From Acidobacteriota bacterium (GTDB taxonomy: Bacteria; Acidobacteriota; Terriglobia; Terriglobales; Acidobacteriaceae), in NCBI GenBank assembly GCA_021803035.1, contig JAJZME010000019.1, forward strand, positions 1-64,000: 64,000 nt of DNA, read 5' to 3'. Numbering within the stretch: position 1 is the stretch's first letter; every line of letters begins with the position of its first letter. Position numbers and translations under genes: made by a program. Positions 1 through 7,706 of the stretch are shown here, piece by piece. The notes beneath the pieces are model-generated. The model had not been told where the DNA came from. It was given only the letters and a program-made list of their open reading frames with translations, and made no database searches.

Positions 1-24
1 AGATCCACCACAAATAATGGGTGC

Positions 25-50
25 CCCGGGTCCCGCTTTTGGGACCCGGG
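25..50. repeat. perfect 10-bp hairpin, intergenic repeat
   Basis: Arms CCCGGGTCCC (25-34) and GGGACCCGGG (41-50) flank the loop GCTTTT. It lies just past the stop of the toxin gene that ends at 85 on the minus strand, so it could end that transcript, but no clear T-run follows. A similar CCCGGG-centred hairpin lies at 45123-45153. Confidence 0.6.
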
Positions 51-84
51 ATGCCTCAATCGCCCGCATCGAGACGCCCATTCC

Positions 85-366
85 TCATCCGAATAGCTCG
101 CCGTGCGACCCCAACCGCGCCAGCCGCAAGGTCTTCTCATCAGGCTTTTGATAGATCAGCAGGAGATCGGGTTTGACATGGCACTCGCGGAACCCGCTCC
201 AGTCGCCGCTTAATCCGTGATCGCGGTGCCGCCCTTCAAGAGGTCTGTCGTTCGCCAGAGCTGTAAGAACGGGTACCAGATCGTCATCCAGCGTAGCCCT
301 GTGTTGTCCTTTGGCCTCCCGTTTGTAGTCCCGCCGGAAGATCGTGGACCGCTCAATCGTCCGCAT
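85..366 (-). CDS. YafQ/RelE-type mRNA interferase toxin
   Basis: 93-residue basic protein with the features of the YafQ branch of RelE toxins: an N-terminal stretch TIFRRDYKREAKGQH, a central SGDWSGFRECHVKPDLLLIY block and a C-terminal LARLGSHGELFG. In this family the toxin cleaves mRNA in the ribosome and is held inactive by a DinJ/RelB-type antitoxin; the conserved C-terminal H-x-E-L-F ending fits. The ATG at 366 overlaps the end of the upstream antitoxin gene by 14 bp, the usual antitoxin-first coupling. Length matches the family. Family assignment is firm; activity is inferred. Confidence 0.9.
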   Translation of the reverse strand: MRTIERSTIFRRDYKREAKGQHRATLDDDLVPVLTALANDRPLEGRHRDHGLSGDWSGFRECHVKPDLLLIYQKPDEKTLRLARLGSHGELFG

Positions 367-619
367 GGAGATCGTCCATCAACGCTTTGACGCTCCGGAA
401 TCGCTTCCCCTTGCCGGCTCTCAGTTCAGCCATGGCCTTCCGCGTCTTCCCGTTGGGAACCCGCACTTCGAACGGGAGCCGGTTTTCATCCGCCACACGG
501 AGCATGAGCAGCCGAATCGCGTCTGAAATCGACAACCCCATCCCTTCCAGCGCGCTCGCCGCGCGTTCTTTTGTTTCCGTGTCGATGCGCGCGCGGACGT
601 AGGTGTCTGCCCTATTCAT
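353..619 (-). CDS. DinJ/RelB-family antitoxin
   Basis: 88-residue protein with an N-terminal ribbon-helix-helix region (DTYVRARIDTETKERAASAL, then GLSISDAIRLLMLRV) typical of DinJ/RelB antitoxins, followed by a charged C-terminal tail that would wrap the toxin. It precedes and overlaps the YafQ-like gene. The start at 619 follows GGAGG with about 6 nt spacing. Its promoter carries a 7-bp inverted repeat between -35 and -10 (see 637-665), the expected site for autorepression by the antitoxin or the toxin-antitoxin complex. Confidence 0.9.
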   Translation of the reverse strand: MNRADTYVRARIDTETKERAASALEGMGLSISDAIRLLMLRVADENRLPFEVRVPNGKTRKAMAELRAGKGKRFRSVKALMDDLHADD

Positions 620-636
620 GGTGACCCTCCGGACTT

Positions 637-665
637 ATTGTAGTCACATTGCGACTACATCTCAA
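637..665 (-). promoter_or_regulatory. toxin-antitoxin promoter with embedded operator
   Basis: On the minus strand a TTGAGA -35 box (660-665) and TACAAT -10 box (637-642) are separated by exactly 17 nt. An inverted repeat TGTAGTC-N7-GACTACA (639-659) fills the spacer and enters the -10 box, so a bound ribbon-helix-helix antitoxin would block RNA polymerase. The antitoxin start codon is about 18 nt downstream of the -10 box. Confidence 0.75.
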
Positions 666-794
666 TTCCGCACTGCCACTGTGGCGGAGAATGAACACCT
701 TTACGGCCTCCGGCCCACCCAGGTTTTTCCCCGTCCGTTCGATCACCACAATGGATCACCCATCGCCTGCACCACCAGCAGCCGGTTGAGCCTT

Positions 795-1078
795 ACTTGT
801 CAAGCCCCGCGATTTCCAACCGCTGCAAATTCATCACCTTGCGTTTGCAGGTAATTTCCGCGCCGCGGCATAGAATGGAAACATCATCGCGTCGAAAGAC
901 CAGCCTGCGGAGAACACGAGCATGACCAAGCGAATCTCTCCCGTTTCATCGCCAACCCCTCAGCGAGCGCAGAGCGCTCTCTACGCGATGAAACCGCCGC
1001 AACCAAGGCCGTGAGCGCACCCACCCCCCCCTAAAATATTTTCTTTTCCACAGAATTTCTTGCAGGTTATTTTCTTGG
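795..1078 (+). repeat. dispersed acidobacterial element, copy 1
   Basis: Copy 1 of three (others at 9188-9521 and 60548-60858, both minus). Ordered blocks: GTCAAGCCCC (799-808); CTGCAAATTCATCACCTTGC; TTTGCAGGTAATTTCCG; a -10-like TAGAAT; GGAGAACACGAGC before an ATG (922) opening a small ORF; a C-tract CACCCCCCCCTAAAATATTT; and a closing TTTCCACAGAATTTCTTGCA-GGTTATTTT. TTTGCAGGTAATTT and CTTGCAGGTTATTT are near-identical direct repeats about 200 bp apart. The copy points toward the 3' end of the convergent gene ending at 1263. It fills the gap between the toxin-antitoxin pair and that gene; nothing else is visible in the gap. Confidence 0.8.
922..1014 (+). CDS. small ORF inside element copy 1 (30 aa)
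   Basis: ATG at 922 is preceded by GGAGAACACGAGC, which is exactly shared with copy 2. It encodes MTKRISPVSSPTPQRAQSAL and ten more residues rich in Pro and Arg, ending at a TGA just before the C-tract. The copy 2 ORF (start 9397, minus) begins MTEPIQPALSQHPTPQVAQR and the copy 3 ORF (start 60710, minus) begins MTISNPLTPSAPLTP. A shared MT start, TPQ-x-AQ-x-AL in two copies and a conserved ribosome-binding site suggest translation, but the peptide is short and its role unknown. Confidence 0.4.
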   Translation: MTKRISPVSSPTPQRAQSALYAMKPPQPRP

Positions 1079-1262
1079 CAACACCAAATACAGATGCAAA
1101 CGGCCACCTAGCTCGACGGGGAAAAGCAATAGCTGTCAGTTGTCTCCGCCGTTTGCGCAGTAACTCCGGTGCGGCTCCAATTGCCTTCGCCAACTCCGCT
1201 GGCTCTGCTGTTACAACGCATACGTGATGAGATTTGCGTCGGCCTGCACTGGAAGCGGCCAG

Positions 1263-1784
1263 CTACTTCGCAATCACATCGAATGCCGCGGTGATGGTCT
1301 CAGGCGGCATGCACTGGCTTACAGTGCATGCCTGGTAGCGCAGCTTGCCCTGGACCAGATGGTTGCCGGGCTGGGATACGACAATGTGCGCCTCGACGAC
1401 GAACTCGCCGGTATAAACGCTGAGCTTTGTTTGGGGGGCGGACGGCAGCGTAATGTCGGTGCCAGGCGGGAAGTTGGCTGACTCTAGCCTCACATGGGAG
1501 CTGGTCAGGATGGAGAACGTGGTAGGAATCAGGTAGCCATTGAGCGGCGTGTGCGAGTTGATGTGCATGCCGCTGACGACGCGGAAGTGCAGCGGCACCT
1601 CGGCGGGCTGGCCGGCGCTCAGGTGCACCTGCACAGGGTAGAGATATTCCACAACCGGCGCTTGGGCGCGCTTGTGGTGCGGCGTCAGGTTAATCAACTG
1701 TGCGTGCGCCGCCACTGATCCCAGCCCTGCCATCAAGGCCATTGCGATTGCCGCCATTCCGGTCCGGCTCTTGAGTTGCTTCAT
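1263..1784 (-). CDS. exported DsbD N-terminal-domain-like protein
   Basis: About 173 residues. A signal peptide (MKQLKSRTGMAAIAMALMAG, cleavage near AHA-Q) is followed by an immunoglobulin-like domain. The C-terminal YQACTVSQCMPP carries the C-x(4)-C pair of the DsbD alpha (DsbD_N) domain, which passes electrons from the inner-membrane DsbD core to periplasmic thioredoxin-like proteins. The DsbD transmembrane and gamma domains are absent, so it is a stand-alone module. It lies 63 bp downstream of a TlpA-like gene on the same strand and is probably co-transcribed, suggesting the two exchange electrons. The ATG at 1784 is preferred over an upstream TTG because GAGG lies about 10 nt ahead. Confidence 0.8.
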   Translation of the reverse strand: MKQLKSRTGMAAIAMALMAGLGSVAAHAQLINLTPHHKRAQAPVVEYLYPVQVHLSAGQPAEVPLHFRVVSGMHINSHTPLNGYLIPTTFSILTSSHVRLESANFPPGTDITLPSAPQTKLSVYTGEFVVEAHIVVSQPGNHLVQGKLRYQACTVSQCMPPETITAAFDVIAK

Positions 1785-1847
1785 GAATCTCAAACCTCAA
1801 AAATGTGCTTCTATAAGAGCCCAACGTCTGGAAACTGGCTTCTTCGC

Positions 1848-2504
1848 CTACTTCCCAAGCGCCTTGCGAATATTCGCTACCATCTCGCTCTTCGGGGTCA
1901 AGCCCGTCTCCACCGCTACAATAATCCCCTTGCGGTTCACGTAAAACGAAGTGGGCAGATAGTCCACCCCGCCGTAGGGCGTGGAGAGCCTGTCGCCGCC
2001 CAGCAGCACCGGATAGGGCACCTTTTCCTGGTGGACAAATTGTTCGATTGCTTCCTTGTCCTTGCTCCACTCGCGAGTGTCCTTGGGCGTTGCGCCGTCG
2101 CCCTCGGATGAAACGCCGAGCACCTCGAACCCCTGCGGCCCGTACTTCCTGCTCAGTGCGACGAGCCAGGGCGTTTCAATTTGGCACGGTGTGCACCAGG
2201 TAGCCCAGAAGTTGATCAGCACCGCTTTCCCGCGATAGCTCGAAAGAGAGACTTCCTTGCCGTTCAGGTCTTCCAGCGTGAAGTTCGGCGCCGGTTTGCC
2301 CACGAGCGAGTTGTTGCTTTGGAGCGTTGAACTGCCCGTACCTTCGCCCGTGCCCTCGCTGGAAAACAGCTTGGCGTGCTCATTGGCCAGCTCCGCCTGC
2401 TCTTCGGCAGCCTGCCTGCGGTATTGCCAGTTGACCCATCCTGCCCAGGCGAATACGGCAAGGATAACAGTGACGAGGGCAAGAACGAGCGTATTGCGCT
2501 TCAC
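1848..2504 (-). CDS. TlpA-like membrane-anchored thioredoxin
   Basis: About 218 residues: a short cytoplasmic start, one membrane segment (TLVLALVTVILAVFAWAGWV), a Gly/Ser-rich linker, then a TlpA/ResA fold. The active site FWATWCTPC is a CxxC centre; VGKPAPNFTLEDLNGKEVSL and DYLPTSFYVNRKG (cis-Pro region) complete the fold. Such proteins reduce periplasmic disulfides, for example in apocytochrome c. I placed the start at a GTG (2504), which follows AGAGAGG and opens the membrane anchor directly; an in-frame ATG further upstream would add a non-hydrophobic leader. First gene of a pair with the DsbD_N-like protein. Confidence 0.85.
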   Translation of the reverse strand: MKRNTLVLALVTVILAVFAWAGWVNWQYRRQAAEEQAELANEHAKLFSSEGTGEGTGSSTLQSNNSLVGKPAPNFTLEDLNGKEVSLSSYRGKAVLINFWATWCTPCQIETPWLVALSRKYGPQGFEVLGVSSEGDGATPKDTREWSKDKEAIEQFVHQEKVPYPVLLGGDRLSTPYGGVDYLPTSFYVNRKGIIVAVETGLTPKSEMVANIRKALGK

Positions 2505-2624
2505 CAGAACGAAAACCTCTCTCTTCTGATTGTACGAGGCTGCACCTCCGGCGTCTTCGGCCATCGCGCATGCAACTTGCCGCACGCTGATTTGTCGATC
2601 GGAAGCTGTTACCATCAAAAGCCG

Positions 2625-3632
2625 ATGACACAGTCCGATTCTGGCGAGCGTGAAGCGGCATCGGTTGAGCCGGCGGCGCTGGTGCGCACGGAAGCCGCCG
2701 CCCTGGAAGCGCTTGCGGCGCGCCTGGAAGGGCAGATGGCCGCTGATTTTGCCCGCGCCGTCGATCTCATCCTGCGCTGCGGCGGGTCGAACGGGCGCGT
2801 AGTGGTCACCGGCATGGGCAAGAGCGGCATCATCGCGCAAAAGATCGCCGCCACGCTCAGCTCCACCGGCAGCCCGGCGCTGTTTCTGCACCCGGCCGAG
2901 GCCGTGCATGGCGATGTCGGCGTGCTGATGCCCGGCGACGTGGTCATTGCGCTCTCGGCCAGCGGCGAGACAGAAGAGATTCTGCGCCTGCTGGCCACGC
3001 TCAAGCGCAAGGGCGACGCGCTGATCAGCTTTTGCTGCAACCTGAATTCGACTTTGGCGCAGGCCAGCGATGTGGCACTGGATTGCGGCGTGGAGCGCGA
3101 AGCCTGCGGGCTGAATTTGGCTCCGACGGCGAGCACCACGGCGATGCTGGCGCTGGGCGACGCTCTGGCCATCGCCGTGAGCCTGCGCAAAGGCTTCCGC
3201 GCCGAGGACTTCGCGGAGTTGCACCCGGGCGGCAAGCTGGGCAAGCAGTTGGCCAAGGTGCGCGACCTGATGCACATGGGCGACGAGATTCCGGTGGTGG
3301 CGCCGAAGACACTCATGACGGACGTGATCTACGAGATGTCGAGCAAGAAGCTGGGGATGACCACCGTGCAGGATGCGGGGCGACTCTGCGGCGTGATCAG
3401 CGACGGCGATCTGCGGCGGCTGCTGGAACGAGAGGGCGGCGCGGCGCTGAGCAAGACCGCGGGCGAAGCGATGAATGCGCATCCGCGGACGATCGGGGGC
3501 GGGGAACTGGCCGTCAGGGCGCTGGCGATTCTGGAAGAGCGCAAGATTACTTCGCTGATCGTGGTGGATGCCGAGCAGAGGGTTGAGGGCGTAGTGCATC
3601 TGCACGATCTGTGGGGCGTGGAGCTGATTTAG
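2625..3632 (+). CDS. kdsD: arabinose-5-phosphate isomerase (SIS-CBS)
   Basis: 335 residues. The N-terminal SIS domain holds VVVTGMGKSGIIAQKIAATL, HPAEAVHGDVG and ALSASGETEEI; the C-terminal part is a CBS pair (DLMHMGDEIPVV... GVISDGDLRRLLE; EAMNAHPRTI... GVVHLHDLWGVELI). This is the KdsD/KpsF architecture. The enzyme interconverts ribulose-5-P and arabinose-5-P, the first step to CMP-KDO for LPS. The ATG at 2625 is chosen because it starts the conserved region; the frame stays open upstream but there overlaps the divergent TlpA-like gene. No other KDO gene lies next to it. Confidence 0.93.
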   Translation: MTQSDSGEREAASVEPAALVRTEAAALEALAARLEGQMAADFARAVDLILRCGGSNGRVVVTGMGKSGIIAQKIAATLSSTGSPALFLHPAEAVHGDVGVLMPGDVVIALSASGETEEILRLLATLKRKGDALISFCCNLNSTLAQASDVALDCGVEREACGLNLAPTASTTAMLALGDALAIAVSLRKGFRAEDFAELHPGGKLGKQLAKVRDLMHMGDEIPVVAPKTLMTDVIYEMSSKKLGMTTVQDAGRLCGVISDGDLRRLLEREGGAALSKTAGEAMNAHPRTIGGGELAVRALAILEERKITSLIVVDAEQRVEGVVHLHDLWGVELI

Positions 3633-3805
3633 CTGGCGACGCATCGGTGGGTATCAAAACTGCACTCTTTTCCGATCCATCCGCTACCGCAACTGCTCCG
3701 CCTTGAAGATGGCTGGAGCTTCGTTCATCTGTTTCAGAAAGGAATTTTTCGGAATCGCAGGGGTGCAGTAGTCTTCTGCTTCGTGCTCGAATGCGTCTCG
3801 GCTGC

Positions 3806-4930
3806 TCAACCCACCAGTTCCATGGCTCTGATCTTTTCTTTGCGCACGGTCAGCCTCTCCACCAGGTCGGCGCGTACTTCGTAGCCGCGTCCCGGAGTGT
3901 CCGGCACGGCGATTTCACCCGCAGGCGAGACGGTGATCTCCGGCTCGACGATGTCTTCGGCCCAGTAACGCGCCGAGGCGGAAACGTCGCCGGGGAGCGA
4001 GAAGTTTTCCAGCGTGGAGAGCGCAACGTTGTGCGCGCGGCCGATGCCCGTCTCCAACATGCCGCCGCACCAGACCGGAATGCCGCGCTCCTGCGCCGCG
4101 TTGTGCACGGCGATGGCCTCGGAAAAGCCGCCCACGCGCCCCAGCTTGATGTTGATGATCCTGCACGATTCCATCTCGATGGCGGCCAGCGCGTCGCGGC
4201 GGTTGTGGATGGATTCGTCCAGGCAGATAGGGGTTTCAAGGCGCTTTTGCAGCAGCGCATGGAAGTAGAAATCGTCGTGCCACATGGGCTGCTCGATCAT
4301 CAAAAGGCGGAAGGCGTCGAAGCCGATGAGATGGTCGGCATCGCGCAGGCGGTAGGCGGAGTTGGCGTCGCAGCTCAGTGTAATTTCAGGCCAGCGCTTG
4401 CGCACCTGCTCGAAGACCTCCACGTCCCAGCCCGGCTTGCATTTGAGCTTGATGCGCTGGTAGCCGGCGGCCAACTCCCGCTCGATCACGTCGAGCAATT
4501 CGGCGATGGATGGCTGGATGCCCAGCGAAACGCCGCAGGGAATCGTCTCCTGTACACCGCCCAGAAGCTGCCACAGCGGGACGCCTTCGCGCTGCGCTTC
4601 GATATCCCAGATGGCGTTTTCCAGCGTGGCCTTCGCCATGCGATTGTCACGCACCTGGCGAAAAATGCGCGGGCAATCGCCGCCGTGCTGGGGCTGTTCG
4701 GAAGCCAGCTTGGGACCCAACTCCTGCACGATCACCTGCCAGGCGCTGTCGGTCGATTCGCCCGAAAAAAACGGCCGCTCAGTCGCGGTGCATTCGCCCC
4801 AGCCCACCAGCCCTTCAGAGTGGACCTCGGCCAGCAGCACCCGGCGGTTAGTCGTGGCGCCGAAGCTGGTTTCGAACGGATGCAACAGCGGCATGTGCAG
4901 TTCACGCAGGATGATGGCGTCAATTCGCAT
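3806..4930 (-). CDS. menC: o-succinylbenzoate synthase / N-succinylamino acid racemase family
   Basis: 374-residue enolase-superfamily enzyme with all key residues: the KLK pair (Lys161, Lys163), metal ligands Asp188 (SCDAN), Glu213 (MIEQP) and Asp238 (LDES), and Lys262 (NIKLGRVGG). It belongs to the MenC type 2/NSAR group, whose members make o-succinylbenzoate for menaquinone, racemise N-succinylamino acids, or do both. The same-strand upstream neighbour (5001-5783) is a GNAT acyltransferase, the pairing known from the Geobacillus D-to-L amino acid route, and no other men gene is present, so racemase activity is a serious alternative. The ATG at 4930 has GAGGGG about 11 nt ahead; a GTG four codons earlier overlaps that site. 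Confidence 0.85.
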   Translation of the reverse strand: MRIDAIILRELHMPLLHPFETSFGATTNRRVLLAEVHSEGLVGWGECTATERPFFSGESTDSAWQVIVQELGPKLASEQPQHGGDCPRIFRQVRDNRMAKATLENAIWDIEAQREGVPLWQLLGGVQETIPCGVSLGIQPSIAELLDVIERELAAGYQRIKLKCKPGWDVEVFEQVRKRWPEITLSCDANSAYRLRDADHLIGFDAFRLLMIEQPMWHDDFYFHALLQKRLETPICLDESIHNRRDALAAIEMESCRIINIKLGRVGGFSEAIAVHNAAQERGIPVWCGGMLETGIGRAHNVALSTLENFSLPGDVSASARYWAEDIVEPEITVSPAGEIAVPDTPGRGYEVRADLVERLTVRKEKIRAMELVG

Positions 4931-5000
4931 AAAATTCTGCACCCCTCAGATTCAGCGTTGATGGGATTTACGTCTTTCTGACGACGGAAATCCCTTCCTT

Positions 5001-5783
5001 TTACACTCCAGAGACCGGCCCCAACTCGTAGATGCCGTCGCCTTCCGGGCTGCGGACGAAGCCCACTACAGCCAGTCCTTGCGAAAATGCTTGCTGAAAC
5101 TTGCTGCGATTCTCCAACTGCACGGCCAGAGCGTGTTCGCGGTTGGTCTCCACGCTTTTCCACTCGTAGATGGCGGCGGGAACACAGATGCGAGCATCGA
5201 TCCGCTGTGCGGTCTGCGAAGCGGGCGCTGCGCCGTCGACGATTGCCTTGACGCGTGGGGAATCAAGATGCCACTCGGCTACCAGACGATCCGTTGGGAG
5301 CCCTCCCTGCAATCGAGATGAGGATACACCATAGAAATCGACGAGGTAGGTCCGGGCTACCGCGCCCAGCCTGTGGATATTGAGGAAAGCGTTCTTGATC
5401 TCCAGTGGATCGAAGGTCCACTCGATGAGCCGGATGCCGCGCGAAAGAGCTTCCAGGCGCTGCTCCCGCTTCAGCTTTGCGCCCAGCCCCCGGTTGCGCG
5501 AGCTCTCGCGCACTGCCAGCATGTGCGAGTGCAGGTAGGCCTGCGGCTCGCTTCCCGGCCGAGTTTTCACACCCGGCAGCGACATTGCGAATCCCACCAG
5601 CGATTGCGGAAGACCAGAAATTGCGGTGTCAAAGGCCCCCAGCACCTGGCCGCCGATCTTTTGCGCTACGCGAAAGGCTTTGCGCGGAATCACATCGGTT
5701 TCATCGTAGCCCCAGGTCTCGATCTGGAGCCGAACGCAGGCATCAAGCTCCTCGAACCCCGCACAGGAGCGAATTTCGATCAC
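5001..5783 (-). CDS. GNAT-family acyltransferase (COG3375-like)
   Basis: 260 residues. A GNAT core spans roughly residues 1-150: MIEIRSCAGFEELDACVRLQ at the start, then SHMLAVRESSRNRGLGAKLK as the acyl-CoA pyrophosphate loop (R-x-x-G-L-G-x-K), then LIEWTFDPLEIKNAFLNIHR and the LGAVARTYLVDFYG motif characteristic of COG3375. The C-terminal third is family-specific. The start codon overlaps the mazG stop by 4 bp (ATGA), so the genes are translationally coupled. The downstream menC/NSAR gene suggests the substrate could be an amino acid that is N-succinylated; that is inference from context. Confidence 0.82.
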   Translation of the reverse strand: MIEIRSCAGFEELDACVRLQIETWGYDETDVIPRKAFRVAQKIGGQVLGAFDTAISGLPQSLVGFAMSLPGVKTRPGSEPQAYLHSHMLAVRESSRNRGLGAKLKREQRLEALSRGIRLIEWTFDPLEIKNAFLNIHRLGAVARTYLVDFYGVSSSRLQGGLPTDRLVAEWHLDSPRVKAIVDGAAPASQTAQRIDARICVPAAIYEWKSVETNREHALAVQLENRSKFQQAFSQGLAVVGFVRSPEGDGIYELGPVSGV

Positions 5784-6724
5784 AGGCGTGCCTCGGAGGC
5801 GGTGCCCGGCGAGGGGGCGCCGAGCTTACGCTTGGCCTGCTCCCAGAGCGATTCCAGTTCCGGAGGCGAAAGTTCTTCGAGCGGCCGAGGGGCTTCGGCC
5901 TCCATTTGCTGGAAGCGGTCGCGAAACCGGCGGTTGCAGCCGCGCAGAGCCATTTCGGCATCGACCCCCAGGTGGCGGCCTAGGTTGACGACGGTGAACA
6001 GCAGGTCGCCGAGTTCGGCTTCAATGGCCGGCTTGTGGGCGGGATCGAGGAAGGCGGCTTCGGCTTCCAGTTCGGCTGTCTCTTCAGCGAGCTTGGGCAG
6101 GAGATCGCGCCATTCGGTCCAGTCGAAACCGCTCTTGCGCGCCTGCGCGCCAAGCTTGGCGGCTTCGGCCAGGGCGGGTAGGGCACGCGGCACGGCATTG
6201 AGCCGGGAGTGGGGCTGATCGGGCGCTGGCGTCGCCTTGCCGCGCTTTTCGGCGGCCTTGATCTGGTCCCAATTGCGCAGGACGGCCGCTGAGGAGCCCT
6301 CTACATCCGCATCCACATCGGCGCGGTTGCCCGCGGCGCGTGAAGCCTCTTCGCCAAAGACGTGCGGATGGCGTCGCACCAGCTTGCGGTTCAGATGGTC
6401 GAGCACATCGGCGATGGTGAAATGGCCGTCGTTTGCCGCCATCTCCGCGTAAAAGAGCACCTGGAGCAGCAGATCGCCCAGTTCCTCGGTGAGGTGGGGC
6501 CAGTCGCGCCGCTCGATGGCGTCAAAAACCTCGTAGGCCTCTTCCAGCGTGTATTTGCGGATGGAATCGAAGGATTGCTCGCGGTCCCAGGGGCAGCCGT
6601 CGGGGGCGCGGAGCCGCGCCATGATGGCTACCGACTCCCGAAACAACTCCGCCGCCCGCGCCGGATCGGTGACTTGGGTCCTGGCGGGCACCTGTGCGGT
6701 AGTGCTTTCAGCCGGAAGGTCCAT
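5780..6724 (-). CDS. mazG: nucleoside triphosphate pyrophosphohydrolase MazG
   Basis: 314 residues with two MazG modules: the first around LRAPDGCPWDREQSFDSIRK, YTLEEAYEVFDAIE and HLTEELGDLLLQVLFYAEMA (E-E-x-x-E and D metal motif); the second around DWTEWRDLLPKLAEETAELE and EAELGDLLFTVVNLGRHLG. MazG hydrolyses non-canonical and canonical NTPs to NMP and PPi and acts in nucleotide-pool cleaning and stringent-response control. The ATG at 6724 opens just ahead of the conserved part; the frame runs open further upstream across the divergent pilD gene. First gene of the mazG-GNAT-menC operon. Confidence 0.92.
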   Translation of the reverse strand: MDLPAESTTAQVPARTQVTDPARAAELFRESVAIMARLRAPDGCPWDREQSFDSIRKYTLEEAYEVFDAIERRDWPHLTEELGDLLLQVLFYAEMAANDGHFTIADVLDHLNRKLVRRHPHVFGEEASRAAGNRADVDADVEGSSAAVLRNWDQIKAAEKRGKATPAPDQPHSRLNAVPRALPALAEAAKLGAQARKSGFDWTEWRDLLPKLAEETAELEAEAAFLDPAHKPAIEAELGDLLFTVVNLGRHLGVDAEMALRGCNRRFRDRFQQMEAEAPRPLEELSPPELESLWEQAKRKLGAPSPGTASEARL

Positions 6725-6808
6725 GTACTTCCAGTCTACCCCGATTGCTCCGGGCAGGAGTGCGAGAGATGGCCGCCGCGCCTGACGAACCGTATACTCA
6801 AAGTCTCC

Positions 6809-7699
6809 ATGCTTCGCATTCTGGGAACAGGATTTGCGGCGCTTGCTGGGCTGGCATTCGGCAGCTTTCTGAACGTGTGCCTCAGCCGCTGGCCGGCGGG
6901 TGAAAGCGTGGTGGCTCCGCGCTCGCACTGCCGAAGCTGCGGGCACACGCTCGCCTGGTGGGAGAACGTGCCGCTGGCAAGCTGGCTGGCGCTGCGGGGC
7001 CGTTGCCGCGGTTGCGGCGCACGGATCGGCTGGCGGTATCCGCTGGTGGAACTGGCGGTGGGCACGCTGTGGGCGGCCTGCGCGTGGCCGTTTACAGGCC
7101 AGCTTCTGCAACCGAGCGCATCCGCCGTAGAAGTCTATGCCGGTTTGACGGCGATGCTTGGCGGGATGATCCTCTATTGGCTGCTGGTGGCGCTTGCGGT
7201 GCTGGACGCCGAGCAGTTCTGGCTGCCGGACCGGCTCACATGGCCGGGAATTGCCCTGGGCTTTGTCTATTCGGTTCTGGCATCCTGGCTCTCGCGTCAA
7301 TCGCTGCCGTCCAGCTCATTGCACGCTACCTCAGCGCACGCGGCAGTCGCTTCTCTGGTCGCCATTGCGGCGGCGGGTGGCTTGATTCTATTCATACGCT
7401 GGGTTTACTGGCTGATCAGGCGCCATGAGGGAATAGGGTTGGGCGACGCCAAGCTGATGGCGCTGCTGGCGGCCTGGCTGGGCTTTTCGGGCGCGCTGGT
7501 GGCCTTCGGTCTCGGCGTGTTTCTGGGCGCGCTGGTGGCGCTCGGCATTCTGGCCTTTTCGTCCGCGCGCAAGGACGCGAAGGAATGGGCGCTTACCAAG
7601 CTGCCGCTGGGCACGTTTTTGTGCGTGGGAGGCATCGTCAGCGGCTTATGGGGAAAGCCGATCATCGCAGCTTATCTGCGCTGGACTGGCCTGCACTGA
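6809..7699 (+). CDS. pilD: prepilin leader peptidase / N-methyltransferase
   Basis: 296 residues, polytopic. The N-terminal methyltransferase/zinc-binding region has the GSFLNVCLSRWP motif and two CxxC pairs (HCRSCGH, RCRGCGA). The aspartyl protease part has Asp in LDAEQFWLPDRLTWPG and the G-x-G-D motif in GIGLGDAKLMALLAAWLG. It cleaves and N-methylates type IV prepilins or type II secretion pseudopilins at the inner membrane. It is divergent from mazG with 84 bp between starts. No pilin or secretion gene is adjacent, so which system it serves cannot be told here. Confidence 0.95.
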   Translation: MLRILGTGFAALAGLAFGSFLNVCLSRWPAGESVVAPRSHCRSCGHTLAWWENVPLASWLALRGRCRGCGARIGWRYPLVELAVGTLWAACAWPFTGQLLQPSASAVEVYAGLTAMLGGMILYWLLVALAVLDAEQFWLPDRLTWPGIALGFVYSVLASWLSRQSLPSSSLHATSAHAAVASLVAIAAAGGLILFIRWVYWLIRRHEGIGLGDAKLMALLAAWLGFSGALVAFGLGVFLGALVALGILAFSSARKDAKEWALTKLPLGTFLCVGGIVSGLWGKPIIAAYLRWTGLH

Positions 7700-7706
7700 A
7701 GCCGGG

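Noticed and set aside
2625..3644. Minus-strand extension of the TlpA frame across kdsD
   Set aside because: Only the region after the membrane segment matches TlpA; the upstream part is antisense to kdsD and lacks any domain. A GTG start at 2504 explains the gene.
3791..4981. 396-aa plus-strand frame opposite menC-like gene
   Set aside because: Antisense shadow; catalytic residues are on the minus strand.
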